The notes: a model not told the origin generated them from the letters alone. A DNA stretch of 64,000 nucleotides from Thecamonas trahens ATCC 50062 (GCF_000142905.1 NW_013657677.1:248001-312000); one strand, 5' to 3'. Counted from the first letter of the stretch, positions 40,396-57,028 are shown. Numbers and translations are program-made.

Positions 40396-42407
40396 ATGCC
40401 GTCTCCCTCTTCGTCAGCGGCAAGAACCCGTGCCTACCGCAACACCACCGTCGGCTCGGCCCGCCCGCGGGTCTCGCCGGCAGCGCCCTCGCGGGCCCGC
40501 TACACAGCGTCGTCGCTGCGGGCGGCGGCGGGCAGCGGCGACGACTCGTACTCGCGGCGGAACGGAGCAAGTGCCGAGCCGAGCGGGGCTTTGCAGGCGA
40601 CGCGGGGTGTGGCGACGGCTCCGCATGCCCACAAGCACCGGCGCATTGTGTTTCGGGCGCCAGGCGCCGATGCCGGTGCTCCGCCGCAGGCCCGAGTCGG
40701 CCTGGTTGACGAGGCAGGCGGCGGCGATGGGCGACCGGGTAGCGTGGGCAGCAAGCGGCCGGGGGCGCTGGCACTGGCCCGGGCCCGAGCGGCGACTACT
40801 CGTGGCTCGCCACGGGTCTCGTCACCGTCAACCGAGACCTCGGCCCGTATCGCCCGCCTCACGTCCGAAATGGAGGCGCTGGCCATGTCGGGCGGAGAGG
40901 TTGGCAGCGATGTCGAGGCGCGCAAGCCGTACTACGGCTCATTTGAGTCGATCCGATTCTCGCCGCGATCATCATCGCCGTCGCCGGGACTGGCGTCGCT
41001 GGCCGGCTCGGCAACTACGGCCTCGCCGTACGCCACCACCCGGGCGAGCGGCGTGCCGCGGTCGAGCCGGCCGGCAACGGCAGGCGCAGGCGGTGTGTAC
41101 TCGGGCTACGCCCCGTACTCGGGATCGCACGAGACGCTGCCACCGCCGTCTCCATCTCCGGCAGTCTCATCGGCTGTGGAGGCGCTCCGGGCCTCGCTCC
41201 GCTCGGCGAATGCCAACGTGGTGCCGCGCCCGGCCGAGCCGCGCCCGGCGAGCGCTGCGGCGGCGTCGAGTAGTCGCGGCTCGTGGGAGGACCGACTGCA
41301 GCTTCTGGAGGATGCGCGGCGGAAGCGGTTGTTGCGGGCCAAGGCGCAGGCCGAGCGCGACGATGCTCGTGCGAGGGCACGTGCCACCGAGTCGTGGGAT
41401 GAGCGGCGGGCGCGGCTGCTGCGCGAAGCTGACGCCAAGGCGGCCGAGGCGTCACGTGCTGCAGGTGTCGGCGGCCCGCGGGCACGGCGCCGGGTAGGCT
41501 TTGAAGCAGCCAGTGTTAGCTCGGGCTCGAGCTCGGCGAGCGCAAGCGGCTCGGCTCGAAGCAAAGCCCGACCGTCAAGTGCGTCGGCGAGCGGGCGGAT
41601 GCAGACGTTTAGCGAAGTCGGCGTCGCCGAGCATGCAAACCCCAAGTGGCGGCGGACCATGGAGGACGCGCACGTGGCGGTGGCGGCGCTTGGCGGCGAC
41701 CCATCGCTCTCGTTTTTTGGCGTGTACGACGGGCACGGCGGCCGGGGCGCGGTCGACTACATCGAGGCCACGCTCCACAAGGACGTCATCCGTGAGCTCA
41801 AGCGGATCCGGACCGATTCGGACGAGGCCATCACCCGCGCTGTCCACAAGGCGTATCTAGCGACTGACAGCTCGATGGTGGCGGCGGTCCACGATGACTC
41901 TGGATCGACGGTTGTCACCGCACTCATCCGGGTCACGCCGCACGGCGAGCGCAAGCTGTACGTAGGCAACGCCGGCGACGCGCGGGCAGTGCTCTGCCAA
42001 GAATCGATCACCGGGTACGGTGTCCTCGCCAAGCGGCTCTCGTACGATCACAAGGCGTGCGACAAGGGCGAGGCCGAGCGTGTCCGACGGTCGGGGGCTT
42101 TGTCTCCATGGGCCGCGCCGACGTGGCCCGGGTCAACGGGACGCTGGCCATTGCGCGCGCGCTCGGCGACCACTCGATGAAGCGGCAGGTCATTCCAGAC
42201 CCGTATCAGACGGCAACGACTGTTCGCGCCGACTCCAAGTTCCTCATTGTGGCCTGCGACGGCCTGTGGGACGTGATGGAAGACGACCAGGCCGTCCGCC
42301 TCGTCTACGGCATGGACTCGGCCCAACACATGGCCCAGCGGCTGGTCGACGAGGCCATGCGCCGCGGCACAACCGACAATGTCACCGTCATGGTGGTCAT
42401 TCTTTAG
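40396..42407 (+). CDS. PP2C-family protein phosphatase with long N-terminal extension
   Basis: About 670 residues after one correction. The first 400 are basic, Ser/Ala-rich and include a charged helix (RLQLLEDARRKRLLRAKAQAERDDA). The PP2C domain (about 400-670) has all main motifs: RRTMEDAH, FFGVYDGHGG with metal-binding Asp-Gly, GSTVVTALI, YVGNAGDARAVL, SYDHKA, RVNGTLAIARALGD, IVACDGLWDVM and TDNVTVMVV. It should be an active Mn/Mg-dependent Ser/Thr phosphatase. The -1 break is in GGGGG at 42093-42097; one more G gives the family-typical VRRSGGFVSM. The N-terminal part may be a targeting or scaffold segment. A 17-base motif shared with the receptor kinase gene begins 36 bases after its stop. 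Confidence 0.87.
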
Positions 42408-42506
42408 CCCTTGGCACTTCAGTCGTTTAGGCGGATGGTCGTGCGTCTCAAAGTGAACATCACATGTCGGCGTTTGATGGCAGCGTCCACTCTCCACTAC
42501 AAATGG

Positions 42507-44741
42507 CTAAAACCCAGAGTCGTCTGATCCATGCTCGTCGTCCGAGTCCGAGTCGGTGACCAGCAGCGGCGTGTGCTGGCTCGCTCCAGTGACAGCAGCG
42601 ACAGGCTGTGGCGCAAGGCGATCACGGGACGCGACCCGCGGAACAGGTCTCGGGGCAGGCGAGGCGAGACCAACACCCGAGCCTGCAGATGTGGCCACCG
42701 CCGAAGCTGGGCCCGACGACGCACCCATGGCGCCGTGGACGGTATCAGAGAACGTGTTCTGGATCTGCGAAATGAGGAGGGCCTCGGTGGAGCGGAGCCG
42801 GCGGACGTGGGCCTCGCGCTCGCGCTGCAGGTCGAGGCCTGCGCGGCGAAGCGCGTCCTCGAGCTCGGCGATGCGAGCGTGGAGTGCGCCGGTCGAAGCT
42901 TCATACTCGGAGCGGAGGCGGCGCTCGCGCGAGGCAGCCGACTCGAGCTCGCCCTTGAGCGAGTCGACCTGGGTCCGCAGTGTTGTCCGGGCCGACTGCA
43001 GTGATTCGACCTGGTGCTGCCACTTGTCGAGCTCGTAGCGCAGGTTGGTCTTGTCTTCCTCAAGCCGCTCGCGTGCGCGGTTGCTCTCCTGCAGCTGCGA
43101 GCGGAGCGAGGCCGCCGCCGCCGCCGCCGCCTCATCGGCACGAGCGGCTTGGCTGTGGGCCTGGCGCAGAGCGTCCTGGGCGTCGGCAAGCCGCAGAGTC
43201 GCGTCATCGCGGGCCTCCTCGGCGAGCTTGAGCGCATGCTTGTGGGCTGTGAGCCGCGAGGCGACCTCGCGCTCAACGGTGGTTTCTTGCGCGGCAACAA
43301 CCTCTTGGAGCTGCTGCTGCAGCGAGGACGAGCGCTCGCGCTCGGCCGAGAGCGCGCGTGACGTGGCAGTGCGGTCGGCAAGCGCCTCCTCGAGCTTGGC
43401 GTCGTAGCGCGCGAGCTTCGAGTTCATCTGCTCGTGCATGTCGCGGACAGCGTCGGCATGCTCTTGGCGGAGCGCAGATACCTGGTCGGCACGGGCCTCT
43501 TCAGCGGCGCGGACCTGTGCGCGGACGGCATCGATGCGCTCGTCAGCCGAGGCGCGGGCGGCCGAGAGTGCAGCTGAGAGTTCATCGGCAAGGGACTTGA
43601 ACTCGTCGGCGCGCGCCTGCGCGCGCAGCGTGTCGGCCTGGGCCTCGGCAAGCTCGGCATCGGCGGTGCCGCGGGCGGTGCGGAGGCGAGCCTCGAGGTC
43701 GGCAATCGTCGCCCGCTCGGCGAGGAGCTTTTCCTGCAGTGAGGCAACGAGGTGGGTCGACTCGGTTCGCTCATGCAGCAGCGCCGATTCCATATCCATG
43801 GCCGCCCGCTGCGCCAGCGACTTGGCCTCAAATATGTCATTCATCTTGGTCTCCAGATCAAGGAGCTTGGCCTGGCCGGGCGTGTAGCTTGGCTTGGAGC
43901 CAGGATGGGGCGAGGAGTAGCTTGAGGAGGCTGCAAGCGTGTTGGGGGCGAGTGCCGCAAGCGGCGTCCGAGCCTTGGTTGCCGACGCCGGTGTGCGCGC
44001 TGGCGACGTGCCCGACGCGACAGCGTTGGCAGCGAGACGAGCGGCGATGGCCTCGACCACGTCGGTCGGCACCTCGTTGCCGGCGAGGTCGAGGCGGGTG
44101 AGGGCCGAGTTGTTGGCGAGCGCCTCGACGAGGTAGCGGCCGCCCATGATGCCTGCGTTGTTCCACCGAAGGTCCAGAGTCCGCAGCGAGGTGTTGGTCT
44201 TGAGCGCCGACGCCAAGGCCTCGACACCTTGAGGGCCAACCCGGTTGTTGCGGAGATCGAGCATGGTGAGCGAGCCGTTGACGGCCAGCGCGTCGGCAAG
44301 AGCGCGGATGCCGACGTCCCACACCCCGATCGAGTTCCACTCCAGAAGCATGGTCGAGAGCCCTGGAGGACCGTCACGGAGCAGGCGAGCGAGGGCGAGG
44401 GCGCCGTCGGTGCGGATGTTGTTGCCGCGGACGTCGAGCTTCTCCAGCGGGGTGTAAGCGACAAGACCCTGGACAAGAGCCACTGCGCCATCGTCGCCAA
44501 GAAAGCAATCCGAGACGTCGACAATCGTCACAGCAGAGTCTCCAACCTCGCCGTGGTTCGCCTGCCAGCACAGTGCGGCCGCCAGGGCTGTGCATGTCCG
44601 TGGCGCGAGGTGGACCGACGAGAGGGTCAACGTGCCCGACGCCGCTGCCGCAGTGAGGGCCGACGCCACTGCTGACGACGGCTCGACCCCGACACGAGTA
44701 CACTCGCTGGTAAAGGCGGATGCGAGGGAGGAGGAGGACAT
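42507..44741 (-). CDS. LRRC45: LRRC45 homologue (LRR plus coiled coil)
   Basis: A 744-residue intronless protein. LRRC45 is a centrosome-linker and basal-body protein in animals. Residues about 60-240 hold ribonuclease-inhibitor-type LRRs with near-diagnostic text (LEWNSIGVWDVG, LDLRNNRVGPQGVEAL, LDLRWNNAGIMGGR, LDLAGNEVPTDVV), each with an obvious counterpart in the vertebrate protein. Residues about 285-690 form a long coiled coil rich in Ala/Glu/Arg. The tail is disordered with an acidic end (TDSDSDDEHGSDDSGF). The ATG at 44741 is the only sensible start. Length is slightly above the human protein. It is convergent with the PP2C gene, and the next minus-strand gene ends about 200 bp upstream. 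Confidence 0.87.
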   Translation of the reverse strand: MSSSSLASAFTSECTRVGVEPSSAVASALTAAAASGTLTLSSVHLAPRTCTALAAALCWQANHGEVGDSAVTIVDVSDCFLGDDGAVALVQGLVAYTPLEKLDVRGNNIRTDGALALARLLRDGPPGLSTMLLEWNSIGVWDVGIRALADALAVNGSLTMLDLRNNRVGPQGVEALASALKTNTSLRTLDLRWNNAGIMGGRYLVEALANNSALTRLDLAGNEVPTDVVEAIAARLAANAVASGTSPARTPASATKARTPLAALAPNTLAASSSYSSPHPGSKPSYTPGQAKLLDLETKMNDIFEAKSLAQRAAMDMESALLHERTESTHLVASLQEKLLAERATIADLEARLRTARGTADAELAEAQADTLRAQARADEFKSLADELSAALSAARASADERIDAVRAQVRAAEEARADQVSALRQEHADAVRDMHEQMNSKLARYDAKLEEALADRTATSRALSAERERSSSLQQQLQEVVAAQETTVEREVASRLTAHKHALKLAEEARDDATLRLADAQDALRQAHSQAARADEAAAAAAASLRSQLQESNRARERLEEDKTNLRYELDKWQHQVESLQSARTTLRTQVDSLKGELESAASRERRLRSEYEASTGALHARIAELEDALRRAGLDLQREREAHVRRLRSTEALLISQIQNTFSDTVHGAMGASSGPASAVATSAGSGVGLASPAPRPVPRVASRDRLAPQPVAAVTGASQHTPLLVTDSDSDDEHGSDDSGF

Positions 44742-44944
44742 GGGTGGGGGGTGGGGTGGGTGGTTGGGGTTGGGGAGGGGCGGTGATCGGTGTGGCGAAT
44801 GGCGAATGGCGCCAAAGTTCGGCGCCGAATGGAGGGGACCGGGTGGGGGCGGGCGTTTACGCGCAAGTCAGCCTGACCTGCGTCAGACGCTTTTAGCTCG
44901 AGTAGCAGGAGCAAGGCCTGGACATGTACATGTCATGTCGGCAA

Positions 44945-47694
<2,750 letters not shown>

Positions 47695-48169
47695 CTCTTA
47701 ACTGTAGTCTTGAGAGTCGAATACTCAACCACACCCCAAACCTGCCCCAAGCCTCAGCCTCGTCTTCCTGCCATCTGCCAAGCTTCTCCTCTATTGCCTG
47801 CCCTCCCAAAAATCGCCAACATTTTCGGTTGCCATAAAAGCCACAGACGGCAGCCGACATGAAACGAGCGGACGACTTGGGCCAGACCACTTGGACTAGC
47901 ATGATTGCACCAACTCGGCATCGTGTTCGTCGAGCAATCGCCGCTGCTAGTGAACGAGCACTCTGAGCCTCCGGAGGCTTGTGTTACGAGGTCCTGCACG
48001 TCAGCACGAGCCCATCTTCGACGTCCGCGATTGCGGCTTGGTCCTGGCGCGGTCCGAGCTGGGTCGCTGTCACAGGTCGGCGTGGTGTGGCCGAGACCGA
48101 GGCCGTGCAGAGGCCAGAACGTGCTCACTCCTCTTTGGACCTACAGGGTACCACGTACTCGAGACTATC
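47695..48169. promoter_or_regulatory. Divergent spacer (surface protein / NIPSNAP)
   Basis: 475 bp with no supported gene. It includes an AT-richer patch with AAAATCGCCAACATTTTCGG (47810-47829), a partial match to the GCCAACTTTG motif seen in two other promoters. Confidence 0.4.
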
Positions 48170-48964
48170 ATGTTGAGTGCAGTGCGGACGGCCATGGCGG
48201 CTGTTGCGGGCATGCGGACGGTGGCGACGACGGTGGGCAAGGCAGCGACGGGCAAGGTGGCGGCGGCAGACAAGGCGGTGCCCGAGGTGTACGAGCTGCG
48301 GACGTACGCTATCCAGCCGGCGCACTTTCCGGCATTTATGAAGCTGACGGGCGAGAAGATCGGCCTGCGAACGGCGGTCTCGCCGCTGCTGATGTACGGG
48401 GCGACCGAGATCGGCGGCGCCAACGAGGTGGTGCATCTGTGGAAGTACCCGAGCCTGGCGGAGCGGCAAGGTGTGCGCGTGGCGCTGGCGGGCGCGGCCG
48501 AGTGGAACGCCGACTACATGGACGTCATGCGGCCGATGCTTGCCGGGCAGACGAACCTGACGCTCTCGCCGCCGGGCTGGGCCGGGCCGACCGCCGAACC
48601 TGTGGCTGGCGAGCCAGCCGGCGCTGTCTACGAGCTGCGCATTCGCTCGTTGCAGTGCGGCATGGCCGATGCCTGGTCCGAGCTCCTCCGTGAGGCTCTG
48701 CCCTCGCACCCGGCCGGCGACGCACTGTGGGCAAACCTCATGGCCACAGTCGGCCCGCACGGCGAGTCTGCGGCTGTCGAGATCTGGCGTTTCGACTCGT
48801 TTGAGGCCCGCGACGACGTCCTGGCCTGCCTCGGCCAGCCGGGCGTCATGCCGCCGTCGGACGAGGCCACCGCCTGGCACAATGCTATGGAGGACTCGTT
48901 CCTCTACGTTGAGCACGAGGCAACCAAGCTCATTCTGCCGGCGCCGTTCTCGCCGTCCCAGTAG
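48170..48964 (+). CDS. NIPSNAP family protein, mitochondrial
   Basis: A 264-residue protein from the ATG at 48170. The first 40 residues are rich in Ala, Arg, Lys and Thr and poor in acids, as in mitochondrial presequences. Two NIPSNAP-type ferredoxin-like repeats follow: VYELRTYAIQPAHFPAFMKL with NEVVHLWKYPSLAERQGVR and GQTNLTLSPPGW, then VYELRIRSLQCGMADAWSEL with VEIWRFDSFEARDDV. NIPSNAP proteins act in mitochondrial matrix metabolism and in mitophagy signalling in animals; the reaction is unknown. AATAAA lies 77 bp after the stop. It is convergent with the eL20 gene. Confidence 0.87.
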   Translation: MLSAVRTAMAAVAGMRTVATTVGKAATGKVAAADKAVPEVYELRTYAIQPAHFPAFMKLTGEKIGLRTAVSPLLMYGATEIGGANEVVHLWKYPSLAERQGVRVALAGAAEWNADYMDVMRPMLAGQTNLTLSPPGWAGPTAEPVAGEPAGAVYELRIRSLQCGMADAWSELLREALPSHPAGDALWANLMATVGPHGESAAVEIWRFDSFEARDDVLACLGQPGVMPPSDEATAWHNAMEDSFLYVEHEATKLILPAPFSPSQ

Positions 48965-49040
48965 CAGGTAAACGCCAGCGGAGACAGCAGACACGGCACA
49001 CACGTGGTGACCCGAGACTGCCTACAGACGATGCAACGAG

Positions 49041-49046
49041 AATAAA
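49041..49046 (+). promoter_or_regulatory. Candidate polyadenylation signal
   Basis: AATAAA 77 bases after the NIPSNAP stop and before the 3' end of the eL20 gene. The hexamer is rare in this GC-rich window, which makes the position noteworthy. No transcript evidence. Confidence 0.4.
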
Positions 49047-49072
49047 CGAGCTCGACTCGGCTAGGTTCTTCT

Positions 49073-49600
49073 TTACTGGAACGTCGACGGGCGGTTCGGG
49101 CGGAAGGTCTTGGCGTACTGCTTGTCGGCAACGCGCATGACGTTGTGCGGGAGCGGGAACTTGACGTCCTTGTTGACGAACTGCTTGATGTTCGCGCGCT
49201 TGACAGCCTTGGCCTTGATGACAGCAGTCTGGACAACGTGGATGTCGCGAGCACGGGTGCGGTGGCGGGAAGCCATCTCGCTGTACATCTGCTCAATAGC
49301 GTTGGCACGGGTGAGCGCACGGTACTCCTTGTACATGTTGTGCGTGCCGGACCGCGAGTTGTAGCGGAGCCAGACGGCAAAGTTCTTGACGCGCGGGCGC
49401 TTCGGCTCGTGGATCTGGTTGATCGAGAGGATCTCACCGTCCATCTTCTTGAGCTTGCGCTGCTTGGAGAGGAAGTACCAGAAGCGGGACTTGGCGACGA
49501 CCTCGTCCTTAGCGAACAGGCGCATGCGGTAGATCTGCGGCTTCGGCATGTTCTCCGTCGGGCGGCGGCGGCCAACAACCTGGTACTCCTTCAGGGTCAT
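49073..49600 (-). CDS. RPL18A: Large ribosomal subunit protein eL20 (L18a)
   Basis: A 175-residue component of the cytosolic 60S subunit. The ATG at 49600 gives MTLKEYQVVGRRRP, aligning with the family start. Conserved text includes IYRMRLFAKDEVVAKSRFWYFLS, RVKNFAVWLRYNSRSGTHNMYKEYRALT and the ending KFPLPHNVMR. Length equals the family norm. The 5' leader has pyrimidine-rich patches, as expected of ribosomal protein genes. No intron is needed, although a short upstream exon cannot be excluded. Confidence 0.95.
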   Translation of the reverse strand: MTLKEYQVVGRRRPTENMPKPQIYRMRLFAKDEVVAKSRFWYFLSKQRKLKKMDGEILSINQIHEPKRPRVKNFAVWLRYNSRSGTHNMYKEYRALTRANAIEQMYSEMASRHRTRARDIHVVQTAVIKAKAVKRANIKQFVNKDVKFPLPHNVMRVADKQYAKTFRPNRPSTFQ

Positions 49601-50509
49601 GCTCTGTTCGTCGACGCGTCCATGCTCTGGTGTAAGTTGAACGGCCGACCACTGCTGGCAAAACACACACAATCATCCCAGCCGGGGTGACCCCGCCGCG
49701 CCGTGTCGACCCACGCCCGCGCACATCCACACACTCTCTCGCTCAAGACCAGCATGTTTCTGCTACATGCTTGCACAAACAGAGCAGGACAGGAAGGATG
49801 TTGTGTGGGGCTGGTGGGCAGAGTGCGCGAAGCACAGGGTGCTGCAGCCGGCTAAGCGACGAGGGGCATCAAACAAAAAAGCGTCGCCGCCATCAGTGGC
49901 CCAGAGGCCGAGGGCCACGCAAGCAACCGGGCGTGAGAGCCAGGCATGGACACGCCATGGCTGAAGATAAGGTCAACAGCCACGTGTGCTGTCCGAGACA
50001 TCGCACCCACTGCAGGGGGGCTGCAGCACGGCGTCACCGCCGCGCGCTTCACCCGCGGTCAAATTGTCCGACACCGGGCGAGGGCAGCCGAGACGGCCAC
50101 AGTTCGAGGCCACACATACACCGCCAGAGCATCCACAGATCGACACCCACGCACACCCTGCACAGCAGGTGCGCGCATGGAGTGCTACATGGTGCTGTGG
50201 CTGGTGGGGGCATGTCGGAAACAAACTGCTTGCTCATCCCTCCGGGGCGCGTCGCCCAACTCACGCACTAGCCACTTTGGAAACGTACGATTGTGAAGAC
50301 AAGGGTAGCGAAGAGAGTTGCCAAAGTGAGAAAATACATTTGCGCGAGCTCAATTCGTTCGACTCGAGGCGAAAACGAGTTTTGACTGCCAAAGTGGTAC
50401 GGCCAGCAATTTGGTGCGGCTCGTTGGCTGATGCGGTCGAACCATTAATTTCAGAGAGGGGGCCAATAATAGCTTGTAGCGAGTGCGGCCGAATTCATCG
50501 ATAAAGTGA
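49601..50509. other. Long divergent spacer (eL20 / VTT protein)
   Basis: 909 bp with no supported gene. The 50280-50520 part is clearly AT-richer. It contains GCCACTTTGG (50271-50280) and the inverted element CCAAAGTGG (50389-50397), with another CCAAAGTG at 50321-50328. No tRNA, rRNA or snRNA was recognised. Confidence 0.45.
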
Positions 50510-52093
50510 ATGAGAAATAGTCGAAGGAAAAGGGCCGCACAGGCGGAGAAAGTTGGGAGAGACGCCGTGGAGGGGAAGGTACCCCTCTTTTGTCAGCTGC
50601 TTGGTTGCAGCGAGACAACCATTGTTAACCCCCACCGTTGCGGAGCTCCACCCGAGAGAGTGGAGAAGCGTAGCAAGGTGCGTGTGGCAGGCTCGAACGG
50701 CGTTGCCGTTGGCTGTGGGGACGTCGACGAGGCCGTTGGTGCGGCACGTGCGTTTGGAGCGTTGGAAGGCGCGGCAGGCGGCGAGACGGGCAAGCCGGCG
50801 GCCGTGCGGAAGCAGGCGAGCGGGAGCGGAGCCAGGCGGACGCGAGTCCGTGGCACCGACGGTGTAGCAGACAAGGAGCGTGCGTGCGGCATGGGCTTCC
50901 AGACGAGGATGGTTGCCGTGTTCTCCAAGTACGTCGCTGCGTACACAAAGCAGATTGTGGCCGACGTCCGGTCCAAGACCCGGGCGGTGGCGGCCAAGGT
51001 GGACGTGGCGGTGGCGGTCGGCGTGGCCATGGCGCTGGGCGGGATGGTGGCAGTTGGCGCGACCGTGTACTACGGCCTGCTCACGCCGTACCTCGAGTGG
51101 ATTGCCGCGCTCGGTCTCTGGGGCAACGCCCTCATGGTCGTCTCGTTCGTTCCGGTCTCGGTCCCGTTTGTCATGGGCTACACGCCGCTGACGCTGGCAA
51201 CCGGCTACATCTACGGCATCTACGGCGGCATAGTCACCTCGCAGATCGGCGCGCTTCTCGGCGCGTGCGTGGCCTTTGTAGGCACGCGCATGCTGTGCCG
51301 CGACGCGCTGCGGGCCAAGCTCGACAAGTCGCTCAAGTTCCGCGGCTTTATGAAGGCCGTCGAGTCGCACGGTTTTAAGATCGTCGTCCTCATGCGGCTG
51401 GTTCCGGTCCCGTTTGGCATCCAGAACGGCGCCTTTGCCGTCTCAAACATCTCGTTTGGCCGCTACATGGTCGCCACCGCTCTTGGCGTCCTCCCCGGCC
51501 AGGTCATGATCAACTACTTTGGCACTACCATCCACTCGCTCGGCGACATCCTCTCGGGCAAGCACGAGTTTTCCGAGTGGCAGACGTATATGCTCTACTC
51601 GCAGGGTCTTGTGGTCGCCTTTCTCTTTGTCTTCCTTGGCTACCTTTCCAAGCGCGCCATGGCCTACGCCGAGCTCGACGACGCGCTCGACATTGCCCGG
51701 AGCTCGGGCAAGAGCGCCATGGCCTCGTCGCCGCACGGCTTGGCCGCCGCCGCCGCGCCTGTCGTCCTCACCGCTGCTGCCGCCTCCGCCGCCGCCGCTG
51801 ACCATCCCGACGTCGACGCCACTGCCCGCGACAAGTGCCGGCCCCGGACCCGGACCCGTCGCGCTGGCTCGCACCACAAGCGCCATCTCAAGGCCTCGTC
51901 CTCCGAGGACTTTGACACCCTCCTTGGCGCCGAGTCGGGTGGCCTCTCTGTCGGCCCGGGCAAGAGCCTGCTCACCTTTGACTATGCAAGGCGCTCGCGC
52001 GGCTCTGTGGCCGAAGAGACCCGCGTGCTGCGGACAACCTCCAACTCGAACATCGCCCTCACCGTTGCCCACCACCATCCCTCGCGCCATTGA
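50510..52093 (+). CDS. VTT-domain (TVP38/TMEM64/DedA) membrane protein
   Basis: 527 residues from the ATG at 50510, or 400 from the ATG at 50891 (MGFQTRMVAVF). The first 127 residues are basic and low-complexity, so the second start is quite possible. The VTT core (about residues 170-380) has the membrane-reentrant pattern: FVPVSVPFVMGYTPLTLATGYIYGIYGG, GALLGACVAFVGTR, then IVVLMRLVPVPFGIQNGAFAVSNISFGRYMVATALGVLPGQ. This F-xx-xx-P-F-G-xx-N signature is typical of TMEM64/VMP1-type lipid scramblase relatives of the secretory pathway. The C-terminal 150 residues are disordered and basic. It is likely in Golgi or endosome membranes; direction and cargo are unknown. Confidence 0.82.
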   Translation: MRNSRRKRAAQAEKVGRDAVEGKVPLFCQLLGCSETTIVNPHRCGAPPERVEKRSKVRVAGSNGVAVGCGDVDEAVGAARAFGALEGAAGGETGKPAAVRKQASGSGARRTRVRGTDGVADKERACGMGFQTRMVAVFSKYVAAYTKQIVADVRSKTRAVAAKVDVAVAVGVAMALGGMVAVGATVYYGLLTPYLEWIAALGLWGNALMVVSFVPVSVPFVMGYTPLTLATGYIYGIYGGIVTSQIGALLGACVAFVGTRMLCRDALRAKLDKSLKFRGFMKAVESHGFKIVVLMRLVPVPFGIQNGAFAVSNISFGRYMVATALGVLPGQVMINYFGTTIHSLGDILSGKHEFSEWQTYMLYSQGLVVAFLFVFLGYLSKRAMAYAELDDALDIARSSGKSAMASSPHGLAAAAAPVVLTAAAASAAAADHPDVDATARDKCRPRTRTRRAGSHHKRHLKASSSEDFDTLLGAESGGLSVGPGKSLLTFDYARRSRGSVAEETRVLRTTSNSNIALTVAHHHPSRH

Positions 52094-52205
52094 CTTGCGC
52101 CAGCTGTTGTTTGTAAACGTTACGATTGTTTTGCACAGACTCCTCCCTACCTTCCACTCCCCTGCCCCCGGGCGGACGAACACACACTTGTCGCTGTCAG
52201 CCGAC

Positions 52206-52316
52206 ATGTCCACCGAGCCGATCGATGGCGTTGTCTTTGAGGAGGACGACGACGGCTATGTTGTTCGCTTCGACTCGGACGATGGCTCCGAGGCTGAGCC
52301 CGAGCCCGAGCCTACT

Positions 52317-52348
<32 letters not shown>

Positions 52349-53871
52349 TACCCTCGAGCCCGAGGCTGGGCTTGAAGGCCAGGGTGACGAGCCCTTTGAG
52401 TTTGACGAGGAGCTCGACGAGATGGTCGAGATCGATCCAAACGCTGACAACCTCGACGAGGTCTTTGCCCGACTGTCTGCGGGCGAGCCTGTGGCCCGCA
52501 TCTTCTCCAACGCTACCGCCACCTTTTCCGGGCACACCGGTACGTTTTGCCATGACTTGCCGTGCTCGGCTCTGCCTGTGTTGTCCCTGCCAGGCCCCCC
52601 CCCTGTCACTGGCGTCATCATCCATCCTGGCAGACCTCGCGACCTGGCGACCTGACGAGGAAGGCAATAGTGAGCTATTGGTCGGGTGAGGAACAGCGAC
52701 TTACATGGGTGCACAATGCGGGGGGTCTTGAACGGGGGGGGTCGGTACAGATGCGGTGTATGCGTTGGCACTGAGCCCGGATGCCGCGGTGGCGGCGTCT
52801 GGCGGCGGCGACGACAAGCTCCGGGTGTGGAGCACTGCCGATGGCTCGGAGCTTGTGGTCATCGACTCGTTTGCAGAGAGTGTGGCGCATGTGGCTTTCT
52901 CGGCCGATGGTGGGTACCTGGCCGGCTGCGATCTCGACGGCAACGTCCGTGTGCTTAAGACCGGCAGCTGGGAGGTTGTGCTCGAGCTCGACGGGCCCGA
53001 CGGCGCCGAGAGCATGGTCTGGCACCCGCGCGGCAACGTGCTTGTGGTCTCGTCGACCGACACGACGGTGTGGATGTGGCATGTGCCGTCGGGCAAGATC
53101 ATGAATGTCTTTGCCGGACACACCGACGCCGTGACCGTCTGCGGCTTTGCTGCCGACGGCAAGACGCTTATCTCCGGCTCGGCTGACGAGTCGCTCATTG
53201 TGTGGTCGCCCAAGACCGGCTCGCCGGTCTCCAAGGTTGTGGGCTACCCGTTCCACGACGCGCCGATCTCGTCGCTCGCCGTCGATCCGCGCGCGGACGC
53301 CGCGCCGCGTGTCGCCACCGGCGCTCTCGACGGCTCAGTCCGTGTCACCTCGCTCGAATCCGGCAAGGTCCTCGCCTCAATGACCCACGAGGGCTCGGTC
53401 GAGGCCATTGCCTGGTGCTCGTTTGACGACAAGTGGCTGGCGACCGCCGGCATGGACGGCAACGTGGTGGTGTGGGACCTCTCTGTCGCCGCCCCGCGCA
53501 TCACCCTCGAGCACAAGGAGGGCGTCATCGGCGTTACCTGGGTCCCGAACCAGCCGCTGCTCTACACCCTCTCGTCAGACACTTCGATCCGTGTTTGGGA
53601 TGCACGCTCCGGCGAGTGCATCCGCACTCTCCGTGCCCACGAGGACATCCCGCTCGCCTGGGCCGTCTCCGCCGACGCCACCTGCCTCATCTCGGGCGGC
53701 GACGACCGCAAGGCCTATGTCTTTGCTCCGCTCGACCTCGACGCCGCCAAGGACAACTCCGACGATGCTGCTGCCTCCTCCACCGTCCACGCCCACGTTG
53801 CTATCCCGCCTGGTGCCGGTGAAGATGCCGATGCTACCGCCGACGCTCCGGCTGGCGAGGCTTCTGATTAA
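52206..53871 (+). CDS. AAMP: AAMP/SQT1-type WD40 protein
   Basis: A 484-residue protein from exons 52206-52539 and 52751-53871. The N-terminus is acidic with Glu-Pro repeats (about 30-55), as in AAMP and yeast Sqt1. It is followed by seven to eight WD40 repeats (FSGHTDAVYALALSP, GDDKLRVWS, WHPRGNVLVVSSTDTTVWMWHVPSG, GHTDAVTVCGF, DTSIRVWDARSGE). The W-x-W-K/H-VP segment in the third blade is family-typical. Sqt1 chaperones nascent uL16 (Rpl10); AAMP is linked to cell migration and ribosome assembly. A splice across the first blade is needed to complete the repeat, which supports the gene model. Confidence 0.85.
52540..52750 (+). other. Intron of AAMP
   Basis: GTACGT donor, ACAG acceptor, 211 bp, phase 1. 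Splicing creates FSGHTD-AVYALALSP, completing a WD40 strand. It contains stop codons in the read-through frame. Confidence 0.85.

Positions 53872-57028
<3,157 letters not shown>

Noticed and set aside
49687-50271. 194-residue open frame upstream of the VTT gene
   Set aside because: Arg/His/Pro-rich with no motif; it overlaps a likely promoter region and has poor codon use.
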